DNA of 40,314 nucleotides from Terriglobales bacterium (GTDB lineage Bacteria > Acidobacteriota > Terriglobia > Terriglobales > Acidobacteriaceae). Positions 25,161 to 32,061 of the stretch are shown in pieces. Position 1 is the first letter of the stretch. Each line of letters starts with the position of its first letter. Made by a program: the position numbers and the translations under genes. The stretch covers positions 1-40,314 of the forward strand of contig DATIGQ010000075.1 of NCBI GenBank assembly GCA_035454605.1, written 5' to 3'. The notes under the pieces are model-generated. The model worked only from the letters and a program-made list of their open reading frames with translations. It had not been told where the DNA came from and made no database searches.

Positions 25161-25883
25161 CTACCTGTGGTACTTCCCCGTCAGACTGTTCCAGCGAATC
25201 TTCAGCATCTCGAGAAAGATGGCAAAGCCGTCGCGGAGGGGATGGATCTTGGAGCGCTCATCGTGGGCCCACTCCACCGGCACTTCGCGCACGGTGAGGC
25301 GCAGCTTCTGCGCCAAGAACAGGAGCTCCGGATCGAAGCCCCAGCGCTCGATGCGCTGCAGCGGGAAGATAGACTGGGCGGCGCGGTGGGTGAATGCCTT
25401 GAAGCCACACTGCGTGTCTTTGAAGGGTAAGCCCAGAAGCGCGCGCAGCATCAGATTGAAGACGCGGCCGAAAAACTGACGGTAGAGAGGCTGGCGCTCG
25501 GTCTGCAGCTCCCGCTGCAGCCAGCGCGAGCCGATGGCGACGTCGGCGCCGGCGGCCAGGGCATCAAAAAGCTTGGGCGCCTCGTGGATAGGCGACGACA
25601 GGTCAGCGTCGCTGAACAGCAGCATGTCGCCTTTCGCTTCCAACATGCCGTGACGCACGCTGTAGCCCTTGCCGCGGTTCCCCGGGTTCTCCAGCAGGCG
25701 GACGCGAGGATGCCGCGCGGCATAGTCGCGCACGATCTGCGGCGTCTGGTCGCGTGAGCCGTCGTTGACCACCAGCACCTCAGCGTCCCACTTCTGGTCT
25801 TCGAGATAGGCCAGGACCTTGTCGAGCGTCACGGTGATGCGCTCGCTCTCGTTGTAGGCGGGAATGATGATGCTGTATTGCAC
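25161..25883 (-). CDS. GT2 glycosyltransferase, dolichyl-phosphate glucosyltransferase-like
   Basis: 240-aa GT-A glycosyltransferase: SIIIPAYNESERI (N terminus), VLVVNDGSRDQT (about residues 36-47), LLFSDADLSSPIHEA (DAD motif at about 91-93) and GFKAFTHRAAQSIF. Length and motifs match the dolichyl-phosphate beta-glucosyltransferase subgroup without a C-terminal membrane domain. It would transfer a sugar from a nucleotide donor to polyprenyl phosphate or a related acceptor. ATG 25883 begins directly with the Rossmann strand. The upstream gap holds two different repeat tracts. It is a second, shorter relative of the GT2 at 18132, not a recent duplicate. Confidence 0.9.
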   Translation of the reverse strand: MQYSIIIPAYNESERITVTLDKVLAYLEDQKWDAEVLVVNDGSRDQTPQIVRDYAARHPRVRLLENPGNRGKGYSVRHGMLEAKGDMLLFSDADLSSPIHEAPKLFDALAAGADVAIGSRWLQRELQTERQPLYRQFFGRVFNLMLRALLGLPFKDTQCGFKAFTHRAAQSIFPLQRIERWGFDPELLFLAQKLRLTVREVPVEWAHDERSKIHPLRDGFAIFLEMLKIRWNSLTGKYHR

Positions 25884-25889
25884 GCAGGC

Positions 25890-25910
25890 GTCAGGTCCCG
25901 GGTCTCAGGG
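25890..25910. repeat. Short reiterated-word tract (TCAGGTCCCGGGTCTCAGG)
   Basis: A short tract just upstream of the GT2 start on the complementary strand, made of the same word family as 22754-22780 and 30621-30650 and containing an internal CCCGGG dyad. Confidence 0.5.
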
Positions 25911-25936
25911 AACGGTGGCATGGTAGCAAAGGACCC

Positions 25937-25976
25937 GATTGAATCACGGAATCATTTGTTCATTGAATCATTGGGA
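25937..25976. repeat. TGAATCAT-word tract
   Basis: The words GATTGAATCA, GGAATCATTTG and CATTGAATCATTGG follow one another in the gap between the GT2 and HD-GYP genes. The family is that of 3353-3432 and 31973-32001, but this copy lacks a full second inverted arm. Confidence 0.8.
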
Positions 25977-25999
25977 AGCAAACCGCGCTACGCCACCGC

Positions 26000-26980
26000 T
26001 CAGGCGACATCTTCGTCTTCCAGCATGTCGAAGAAGGCGTCCACCAGGTGGCGGTCGAGAAGACCGTGGCGAGATTCATCGCGCATCGTGTGTTCGGCGT
26101 GGGACGCCGAGAGCGCGGGCTTGTACGGGCGGGCGGTGCGGAGCGCATCATAGACATCCACCACCTGAAGCACGCGCGCCAACAGAGGAATCTCCTCGCC
26201 GTGCAGGCCGTCGGGATAGCCGGAGCCGTTCCAGTGTTCGTGGTGGTGACGGATGATGGGCAGCACCAGGCGCATGGATTTGAGCGGTTTGACGATGTTC
26301 TCGCCGGTGACGGGGTGCTGGCGCATGACCTTCCATTCTTCGGGTGTGAGCTGGTCGCCCTTCCTGAGGATGTCATCGGGCACGATGATCTTGCCGATGT
26401 CGTGCAGAACGCCGCCGCGCTCCAGCGCGATGATGTGATCCTCGTCGAGTCCGAGGCGGTGGCCGAGCGCGGCGCTCATGCGCGAGAGGCGGTCGCAGTG
26501 GTCGCCGGTGTAGGGATCGCGGGCCTCGACGCCGCGGGCCAGCGACATGACCACCGCTTCGGCGTGCTCCAGTTCGTCGGTGTATTCCTTCAAGCGCAGC
26601 AGGGAGCGGACACGGGCCAGCAACTCGTCGGAGTCGACGGGCTTGCGCAAAAAGTCGTCAGTTCCCGCCTGGATGCCGCGTAGCCGGTCGTCGCGGCGCC
26701 GCAGGCCGGTGACGACGACGACCGGGATGAGGCGGGTGTGCGGGTTCTCCTTGAGCTCGCGGCAGAAATCGAGTCCGGAACCGCCGGGCAACACAACGTC
26801 CAACAGGATGAGATCAGGAGATTCGGCGGCGATGGCGTCTCGGGCCTGAGCGACATCATGGGCCGTGCGGACGTCGTAGTCGTGAACCGCCAGCACCCGG
26901 CTGATGTGCAGACGCGCGACTGCGTCGTCGTCCACTACCAGGATGCGCGCGCGACGGCGCCGTGCAGCTCGCTTGCGCAT
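26000..26980 (-). CDS. Response regulator with HD-GYP output domain
   Basis: 326-aa two-domain protein. The receiver domain (about residues 11-125) has the acidic pocket VVDDDA and phospho-acceptor Asp61 in LILLDVVLPG, and the conserved Lys in LRKPVD. The output domain (about 140-310) has HDIGK (His193-Asp194) and HHEHWNGSGYPDGL with Gly254-Tyr255-Pro256, the signature of HD-GYP cyclic-di-GMP phosphodiesterases. The N terminus is strongly basic (MRKRAARRRRARI). It probably lowers c-di-GMP in response to a kinase that is not encoded nearby. The C terminus is short and acidic (EDEDVA). Monocistronic here. Confidence 0.93.
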   Translation of the reverse strand: MRKRAARRRRARILVVDDDAVARLHISRVLAVHDYDVRTAHDVAQARDAIAAESPDLILLDVVLPGGSGLDFCRELKENPHTRLIPVVVVTGLRRRDDRLRGIQAGTDDFLRKPVDSDELLARVRSLLRLKEYTDELEHAEAVVMSLARGVEARDPYTGDHCDRLSRMSAALGHRLGLDEDHIIALERGGVLHDIGKIIVPDDILRKGDQLTPEEWKVMRQHPVTGENIVKPLKSMRLVLPIIRHHHEHWNGSGYPDGLHGEEIPLLARVLQVVDVYDALRTARPYKPALSASHAEHTMRDESRHGLLDRHLVDAFFDMLEDEDVA

Positions 26981-27098
26981 GGAAGTGCCACTCTAGCCCC
27001 GTGCCCGCATCGAGCGCAACTGCCGGTCCCCCCCTGGCGCGAATGACGAGCGCGATTGCGCCGGCCACCGCGAAGCAGTAGGCTTGCCGAGACACACC

Positions 27099-27686
27099 AT
27101 GAAGACGCTGGAGGAATACCTGGCGGACGCCGAGCATGCGCACGGGCATCTGTGCGCCGGGCAGGTGTTGGGCGTGCGCATGGCCATGCTGGGACTGGAG
27201 AAGCTGGGAATCGACGACCCGCGCGGCAAGGACCGCAAGCGCCTGGTCACGTTCGTCGAGATCGATCGCTGCGCGACCGACGCCGTCGCGGTAGTGACCG
27301 GCTGCAGGCTGGGTAAGCGCGCGCTGAAGTTCCGCGACTGGGGCAAGGTGGCCGCGACGTTTGTCGATGTCTCCAGCGGCAAAGCGGTGCGTGTGGCGGC
27401 GCGCGAGTCATCCAAGGCGCTGGCCCGCTCCCTGCATCCGGAGATCGAGGGCAAGAACCAGCAGCAGATGCTGGCCTATCGGGAGATGCGAAATGAAGAC
27501 CTGTTCGACGTGCAGTGGGTGCGCGTCGAGCTGCCTCCGGAGGAGTTCCCGGGCTACAAGGGGGAGCGGGTGGCGTGTGCGGCGTGCGGGGAGGGGATCA
27601 ATTTCCGGCGGGAAGTGAGACGCGACGGAAGAGCGCTGTGCAGGGCGTGTGCGGGAGAAAGGTATTACGAACCAATCGCGGATTGA
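27099..27686 (+). CDS. FmdE-like protein with C-terminal zinc-ribbon
   Basis: 195-aa protein. The N-terminal domain contains HAHGHLCAGQVLGVRM with Cys19, the core of the FmdE family named after a formylmethanofuran dehydrogenase operon; the usual HGHLCPG has Ala for Pro here. Further typical elements are VEIDRCATDAV and GCRLGKRALKFRDWGK. The C terminus (about residues 157-186) holds C-x2-C twice (CAACGEGINFRREVRRDG...CRAC), a TraR/DksA-like zinc ribbon. ATG 27099 is chosen over TTG 27084. The biochemical role outside methanogens is unknown; the fold may bind a metal or small cofactor. It is convergent with the Lys/Ser/Thr-rich gene with a terminator between. Confidence 0.85.
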   Translation: MKTLEEYLADAEHAHGHLCAGQVLGVRMAMLGLEKLGIDDPRGKDRKRLVTFVEIDRCATDAVAVVTGCRLGKRALKFRDWGKVAATFVDVSSGKAVRVAARESSKALARSLHPEIEGKNQQQMLAYREMRNEDLFDVQWVRVELPPEEFPGYKGERVACAACGEGINFRREVRRDGRALCRACAGERYYEPIAD

Positions 27687-27701
27687 ATCAGGAAGCGCAA
27701 A

Positions 27702-27721
27702 GGCGGGGCTTTCGCCCCGCC
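27702..27721. terminator. Bidirectional intrinsic terminator
   Basis: GGCGGGGC (27702-27709) pairs with GCCCCGCC (27714-27721) around a TTTC tetraloop. It lies between two convergent genes. CTTCGTGTTT follows on the plus strand and, on the minus strand, the stem is followed by TTTGCGCTT, so it can serve both genes. Confidence 0.8.
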
Positions 27722-27747
27722 CTTCGTGTTTCTGGCCGTCCGCGTGG

Positions 27748-28314
27748 TTACTTCTCCATCGGCTTGGCCTTGGAATCGGTCCTACTACCGGTAGTGCGTT
27801 CCCCGGACTTCGTCGTAGTGGTGGAAGTCTTTTTCCCTGAGGTCTGGGTGGAAGACTTTGTGCTGCTGGTCTGAGTGCTGGCTGCCTGCGTCTTGGATTT
27901 GGTTGTGGCCCCGGATTTGTCCTTGGCCTTGGCCTTCTCCTTCTCACGGCGCGCCTTTTCCGCGCGCTCCCGAGTGGAAAGACCGGTGGCATCACAGCCG
28001 CGTTCTTTGGCTAGACCCGGCGGGACGTCGCAGTCGCCCCAGCCTTGCTTCCCGCCTTCGTCCCAACCCTTGGGGCGGTCGTTCGGACCGGGCTCGTGCT
28101 CAGAAGCCTGGTGGCTGCTGGATTTGCCCTTCTCGTGGGCTGTCTTCTCGCTCTTAGCCTTGTCCGTTTTGGCCTTGTCACTCTTGCCCTTGGCGCTCGC
28201 CTGGCCGCTACCTTGGCCACTGCCCTTGCCCTGCCCCTTGGCCAAAGCCGGCAGCGATGCCAGCGTCAGAATCACGGCTAGCGCCATCAGAAACCGGAAG
28301 ATTCGTGTACGCAT
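27748..28314 (-). CDS. Exported Lys/Ser/Thr-rich low-complexity protein
   Basis: 188-aa protein with a Sec signal (IFRFLMALAVILTLASLPALA). The mature part is low complexity: a Lys/Gly/Ser N-terminal stretch, a central segment NDRPKGWDEGGKQGWGDCDV then PPGLAKERGCD, and a Ser/Thr/Lys C-terminal half (SKTQAASTQTSSTKSSTQTS). The central element (Trp-Gly-x-Cys-Asp-x-Pro-Pro-Gly-Leu-Ala-Lys) with two cysteines is the only part that looks conserved. A GAGGGG ribosome site just before ATG 28314 supports this start. The strongly basic tail suggests binding to polyanions such as envelope polymers. Function unknown. It lies downstream of gatA on the same strand. Confidence 0.7.
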   Translation of the reverse strand: MRTRIFRFLMALAVILTLASLPALAKGQGKGSGQGSGQASAKGKSDKAKTDKAKSEKTAHEKGKSSSHQASEHEPGPNDRPKGWDEGGKQGWGDCDVPPGLAKERGCDATGLSTRERAEKARREKEKAKAKDKSGATTKSKTQAASTQTSSTKSSTQTSGKKTSTTTTKSGERTTGSRTDSKAKPMEK

Positions 28315-28403
28315 GACTCCCCCTCTCGCCTTCCTACGATGCGCATTGTGCGCCTGCAGGTAGCCAGGCGGCAAGTGACTACAGGACACGTACCACCGGT
28401 TAC

Positions 28404-29840
28404 CTACCGGTTACCGTCTTCCACTGCTGCCGCCAGCCGAAGCATGGTCGCCTCGTCAAAGTGGCGGGTGAGGATCTGGAGACCGATGGGCAGGCCGGAG
28501 CGGCTCTTGCCGCAGGGCACGGAGACACCGGGGATGCCGGCCAGGTCCGCGGTGACGGTGTAGATGTCGGCCAGGTACATGGCTAGCGGGTCGTCGGCTT
28601 TTTCACCCAGCTTGAAGGCAGGAGTGGGCGTGGTGGGGGTGAGGATGGCATCGACGCGCGCGAACGCGTCGTCGAAATCTCTGGTCAAGAGCGCGCGGAC
28701 CTTCTGGGCCTTGAGATAGTAGGCGTCGTAGTAACCCGCGCTGAGCGCATACGTGCCCAGCATGATGCGCCGCTTCACTTCGGGTCCGAAACCGAGGTCG
28801 CGAGTGCGGCGGTACATTTGCGAAAGTGACTTGCCGTCTTTGGCGCGGAAGCCGTAGCGCACGCCGTCGTAGCGCGCCAGATTGGAAGACGCCTCAGCGG
28901 TGGCGACCACATAGTAGGTCGGAATCGCATACTCGGTGTGGGGGAGCGAAACCTCGACTACCTCGCAACCGGCGGCGGCCAGCTTCTGGATGGCAGCTTC
29001 GACCGCGGCGCGCACTTCTCCATCGAGCCCTTCGCCGAAGTACTCCCTGGCGATGCCGAGCTTCAATCCGCGGACCGGCTTTTCCAGTTCGGCCTCGTAA
29101 TCGGGAACGGGCTGGTCGGCGGAGGTGGAGTCCAGCGGGTCGCGCCCGGCAATGGCGCGCAACAGCAGGGCGGAGTCGCGCACGGTACGGGCCAGCGGGC
29201 CAACGTGGTCGAGTGAAGAAGCGAACGCGATCAGGCCGTAGCGCGAGACGCGCCCGTAGGTGGGCATGACGCCGACCACGCCGCACAGCGCCGCGGGCTG
29301 GCGGATGGAGCCGCCGGTATCCGAGCCCAGCGCTCCGAGGCACATGCCGGCAGCGACGGCCGCGGCCGAACCACCTGAGGAGCCGCCGGGCACGCGCGTC
29401 TTGTCGTGCGGGTTGCGCACCAGGCCGTAGGCGGAGTTCTCGTTCGAGGAGCCCATGGCGAACTCGTCACAGTTGGTCTTGCCCAGCAGGACGGCGCCTG
29501 CCGCCTCCAAACGCGCGACCGCAGTCGAGTCGTAGGGTGGGAAGTAGTGCTGCAGGATCTTGGAGCCGGCGGTAGTGCGCACGCCGCGGGTAACCATTAC
29601 GTCCTTGATGGCGACCGGAACGCCGGCCAGCGGCGGCAGTGGGTCGCCGTTCTCCGCCATGCGGTCCATGCGCGCGGCCTGCTCGAAAGCGCGCTCCTTG
29701 GAGAGGGTGAGGTAGGCGTGAATCTCGCCGTCCTGCTCTGCGATGCGGGCGTAGTGAGCTTCGGCCAACGCTGTGGCCGTGGTCTTCCGCTCGGCGATGG
29801 CAGAGCGAACGTCGGCGATGGTGAGGGTGGCGAGATTCAC
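28404..29840 (-). CDS. gatA: Aspartyl/glutamyl-tRNA amidotransferase subunit A
   Basis: 478-aa amidase-signature protein. The Ser-cisSer-Lys triad is at Lys79 (GVPVAIKDV), Ser154 (PGGSSGGSAA) and Ser178 (SDTGGSIR), the same numbering as in well-studied GatA. NCDEFAMGSSNENSAYG and GVMPTYGRVSRYGLIAFASSLDHVGP are diagnostic of GatA rather than a generic amidase. With GatB and GatC it converts Glu-tRNA-Gln and/or Asp-tRNA-Asn to the amide form, hydrolysing glutamine for ammonia. GatC is encoded just upstream; GatB is not in the window. Two copies of ACCGGTTACC (28395-28404 and 28406-28415) overlap the stop codon. Confidence 0.96.
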   Translation of the reverse strand: MNLATLTIADVRSAIAERKTTATALAEAHYARIAEQDGEIHAYLTLSKERAFEQAARMDRMAENGDPLPPLAGVPVAIKDVMVTRGVRTTAGSKILQHYFPPYDSTAVARLEAAGAVLLGKTNCDEFAMGSSNENSAYGLVRNPHDKTRVPGGSSGGSAAAVAAGMCLGALGSDTGGSIRQPAALCGVVGVMPTYGRVSRYGLIAFASSLDHVGPLARTVRDSALLLRAIAGRDPLDSTSADQPVPDYEAELEKPVRGLKLGIAREYFGEGLDGEVRAAVEAAIQKLAAAGCEVVEVSLPHTEYAIPTYYVVATAEASSNLARYDGVRYGFRAKDGKSLSQMYRRTRDLGFGPEVKRRIMLGTYALSAGYYDAYYLKAQKVRALLTRDFDDAFARVDAILTPTTPTPAFKLGEKADDPLAMYLADIYTVTADLAGIPGVSVPCGKSRSGLPIGLQILTRHFDEATMLRLAAAVEDGNR

Positions 29841-29842
29841 GC

Positions 29843-29880
29843 GCTTGGCTCTTGGCTGCTGGCTTTCGGCTCCTGGCTGC
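29843..29880. repeat. Short reiterated-word tract (TTGGCT/CTGGCT type) between gatC and gatA
   Basis: GCTTGGCTCTTGGCTGCTGG and the following CTTTCGGCTCCTGGCTG repeat the word TGGCT at least four times with spacer changes. It fills the 49-nt gap between gatC and gatA and lies directly before the gatA start, where no ribosome site is otherwise evident. Confidence 0.6.
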
Positions 29881-29889
29881 CCCTGGGCA

Positions 29890-30216
29890 CTATCGCTCGA
29901 TTACCTTGGGAACCTTGAAGAAGACACCGTCGGTTTCCGGGGCGTTGGCAAGCGCGGCTTCGCGGCCGAGCGACTTGCCGACTACATCCGCGCGCATGGC
30001 GTGTTCGAAGCGCGCTTTGCCGGTCTTGGCCGAGTCGCCGTAGCGGTCCGAAACCTGAGCCATGGGCGCAACGTTGGTGGTGTCGAGCTGGTTGAGCCGG
30101 TCAATGTAGTCGAGGACCGAATTCAGGTCCTTGACCATGCGGGCGCGCTCAGCTTCGGTGAGCTCGAGGTTCGCCAGGTCCTCGACGTAGCGGACGTCTT
30201 TTTCAGAGACTTTCAT
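29890..30216 (-). CDS. gatC: Aspartyl/glutamyl-tRNA amidotransferase subunit C
   Basis: 108-aa protein, the normal size for GatC. The N terminus KVSEKDVRYVEDLANLELTE and the following DLNSVLDYIDRLNQLDT are the GatC helix that wraps GatA; the C terminus FFKVPKVIER is the usual ending. GatC stabilises the GatA-GatB complex. It is encoded directly upstream of gatA, 49 nt away, with a repeat tract between. The order gatC-gatA without gatB is common in bacteria. Confidence 0.95.
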   Translation of the reverse strand: MKVSEKDVRYVEDLANLELTEAERARMVKDLNSVLDYIDRLNQLDTTNVAPMAQVSDRYGDSAKTGKARFEHAMRADVVGKSLGREAALANAPETDGVFFKVPKVIER

Positions 30217-30220
30217 GAAA

Positions 30221-30253
30221 CCAGTGGCTAGTGGTCCGTGGCTAGGGGCCAGT
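30221..30253. repeat. Short reiterated-word tract (CCAGTGGCTAGTGG type)
   Basis: CCAGTGGCTAGTGG followed by TCCGTGGCTAGGGGCCAGT repeats the word GTGGCTAG twice and TGG/CCA variants around it. It lies between dciA and gatC, immediately upstream of the gatC start on the minus strand. Confidence 0.55.
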
Positions 30254-30534
30254 TAATGGGAAGATTTCAGAACAAATTCGATTCTCTCCACACCTTCGGA
30301 GACGCGGTTGAGGGCGACGACGTAGCGCGGCGCCAGGCTCAGAAGCTCGCTGCGCCAAGTCGTGTCCGGCACTTCGATGCGCAGCACGCCGGCACGGAAG
30401 TCGAGGGCACGAGTCCGCTCCGCCACGGTAGCGCCAGCAACCACCGACCATGCCAGCAAGGGCGCCTCGGCAGCCGGAGCGCGGCGCAGGGCGTCAGTCA
30501 TGATCTTGTCGAGAGTCGGGCGGATGTGGTCCAT
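30253..30534 (-). CDS. DciA-family protein (DUF721), replicative helicase loader-like
   Basis: 93-aa protein of the DUF721/DciA family: LLAWSVVAGATVAERTRAL and GVLRIEVPDTTWRSELLSLAPRYVVALNRV, ending RIEFVL. DciA is the ancestral bacterial loader of DnaB helicase; solo DUF721 proteins of this size are often annotated only as RNA-binding or helicase-associated. ATG 30534 gives the normal N terminus DHIRPTLDKIM. The frame continues upstream to a TTG at 30579 but would then include repeat-derived codons. It sits between the CCA-adding enzyme and gatC on the same strand. Confidence 0.85.
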   Translation of the reverse strand: MDHIRPTLDKIMTDALRRAPAAEAPLLAWSVVAGATVAERTRALDFRAGVLRIEVPDTTWRSELLSLAPRYVVALNRVSEGVERIEFVLKSSH

Positions 30535-30538
30535 GGTG

Positions 30539-30560
30539 CAGTTCTCAGTTCTCAGGCTGA
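30539..30560. repeat. Tandem TTCTCAG words upstream of dciA
   Basis: CAGTTCTCAGTTCTCAGG contains two adjacent copies of AGTTCTC followed by AG. It lies 5 nt upstream of the dciA start on the minus strand, in the place of a ribosome site. Confidence 0.5.
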
Positions 30561-30620
30561 CTAGATGCGAGTCCAGCAAAGAGACGAAATTCTACCACTC
30601 CCCTGCGCAGGACGGCGGAT

Positions 30621-30650
30621 GCCTGAGACCTGCGACCTGACAGCTGGGAC
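30621..30650. repeat. Short reiterated-word tract (CTGAGACCTGCGACCTGA)
   Basis: GCCTGAGACCTGCGACCTGA followed by CAGCTGGGAC reiterates the word CTGNGACC. It reaches the stop codon of the CCA-adding enzyme. The word resembles 22754-22780 and 25890-25910. Confidence 0.55.
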
Positions 30651-31975
30651 TATTGCGGGAAGTTGCGGCGCACAAATTCCAGCGCTTGCGGTTTGCCGGT
30701 GAGTGTGCCCTCGAGCTGCGCGTCTTCTACGGCGCGAAGGATCTCCTTGAAGCGAGGACTGGGCGCGTAGCCGGCGGCGATCAGATCGTCGCCGGTGAGC
30801 AGGGGCGCGGGGCGAATCTGCTCCGGCGGAGTGGAGGCCAGCTTCTGCTTCACAAGCTCGTAGACCGAGAGGTCACCGTGGCTGGCCAGGCAATCCAAGC
30901 GATGCAGTTCGAGATGCTCGTCGAATCGCGGCAGGCGCAGAAAACGCTTGAGCGTGGACTCCTTCATGCGCGGGACGTCAATGAAGCGCAGGTGATTGGC
31001 CACGAGGGCACAGACCTGTTCGGTCTGGTCATTGGAGAGACGGAAACGCCCGCAGATCTCCTCCGCCATCCTGGTTCCTATTTCAGCGTGGCCATCGAAG
31101 CGAATACGGTCGGGCGCGACGCGGAACGTGGGCGGCTTGCCCACGTCATGCAGCAGGGCGCCGAGAGCGAGCGTGGGTGAGCCGCCCGCTTGCAGGCCTT
31201 CGAGCAGCATGAGCGTATGGACCCAGACGTCGCCTTCGGGATGGAACTGCGGCGGCTGCGCCACGCCCTTCATGGCTGACACTTCCGGCAGGAGCTCGAT
31301 GAGCAGACCGGATTCGTCCAGCAACTCAAAGGACCGGCGAGCGCGGCCTTCGGTGAGCATCTTTACGAGTTCGTCGCGCACGCGCTCGAGGCTGACCTTG
31401 TGGATCTCGCGGGCGTGCCGGCCGATAGCTGCGAATGTCTGCGGCTCAATGATGTAGCCGAAACGGGCGGCAAAGCGCACGGCGCGCAGCATGCGCAGCT
31501 TGTCTTCGGCGAAGCGGCGGCTGGGCTCGCCGATGGCGCGGATGATGCCGGCCGCTAGATCGGCGCGACCGCCCACGAAGTCGAGCACCTTGTCGTTCTC
31601 CAGCGGATCGAGCAGCAAGCCGTTGATGGTGAAGTCGCGGCGGGCAACGTCCTCGCGCGGGTCGCGGGTGTAGGTGACCTCATTCGGATGGCGGCCGTCG
31701 GTGTACAGGCCGTCGGAACGGAAGGTAGCGACTTCGATGGGTAGCTTCCCTCCCACCGGCACCAGAACCACGCCGAATCGCGCACCCACCTCGTAGGTTT
31801 CCGGGAAAAGCGCCATCACCTGTTCGGGCGTGGCGTCGGTCGAGATGTCGAAGTCCTCGGGCTCGCGGCCCAGCACCAGGTCGCGCACGCATCCCCCCAC
31901 CAGATAAGCCTGGTGGCCGGCGTCCCGCAGCGTGCGGACGATGTGGGTGGCGGCGGACCGGAGAGATTCACTCAT
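30650..31975 (-). CDS. cca: CCA tRNA nucleotidyltransferase, class II, with HD domain
   Basis: 441-aa protein. The nucleotidyltransferase head has LVGGCVRD (GG at residues 27-28), DFDIST with the catalytic Asp41 and Asp43, and RRDFTING at 112-119. The polyA-polymerase-family RNA-binding region follows (ARFGYIIEPQTFAAI). The C-terminal part contains an HD phosphohydrolase motif LGALLHDVGK (His276-Asp277), as in bacterial CCA-adding enzymes with 2',3'-cyclic phosphatase activity. It adds or repairs the 3' CCA; the one tRNA gene here already encodes CCA, so repair is at least one role. The start codon ATG 31973-31975 lies at the edge of a TGAATCAT tract and has no ribosome site. Confidence 0.94.
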   Translation of the reverse strand: MSESLRSAATHIVRTLRDAGHQAYLVGGCVRDLVLGREPEDFDISTDATPEQVMALFPETYEVGARFGVVLVPVGGKLPIEVATFRSDGLYTDGRHPNEVTYTRDPREDVARRDFTINGLLLDPLENDKVLDFVGGRADLAAGIIRAIGEPSRRFAEDKLRMLRAVRFAARFGYIIEPQTFAAIGRHAREIHKVSLERVRDELVKMLTEGRARRSFELLDESGLLIELLPEVSAMKGVAQPPQFHPEGDVWVHTLMLLEGLQAGGSPTLALGALLHDVGKPPTFRVAPDRIRFDGHAEIGTRMAEEICGRFRLSNDQTEQVCALVANHLRFIDVPRMKESTLKRFLRLPRFDEHLELHRLDCLASHGDLSVYELVKQKLASTPPEQIRPAPLLTGDDLIAAGYAPSPRFKEILRAVEDAQLEGTLTGKPQALEFVRRNFPQ

Positions 31976-32001
31976 TGAATCATTTAATCATTGAATCATT
32001 T
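31973..32001. repeat. TGAATCAT-word tract between divergent cca and tsaD
   Basis: CATTGAATCATTTAATCATT followed by GAATCATTT reiterates the word GAATCATT three times. The complementary strand supplies the ATG of cca (start codon inside the tract). The family is that of 3353-3432 and 25937-25976. Confidence 0.85.
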
Positions 32002-32048
32002 GGGTTTGCTGAGCCGGATGCGAGATGCATACCCTGGCGGACAGCAAG

Positions 32049-32054
32049 TAATAT
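32049..32054 (+). promoter_or_regulatory. -10-like element of tsaD, possible leaderless start
   Basis: TAATAT at 32049-32054 would place transcription start at about 32061, one base before ATG 32062. No ribosome site is present, consistent with a leaderless transcript, but no good -35 is seen. Confidence 0.35.
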
Positions 32055-32061
32055 CAAGTGT

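Noticed and set aside
3353-32001. TGAATCAT tracts as a CRISPR array
   Set aside because: The repeated unit is 8-10 nt, the spacing is irregular and the tracts are far apart. No cas gene is present.
31975-32061. Upstream in-frame extension of tsaD
   Set aside because: It would translate the repeat tract and add residues before the strongly conserved YILGIETSCDET N terminus.
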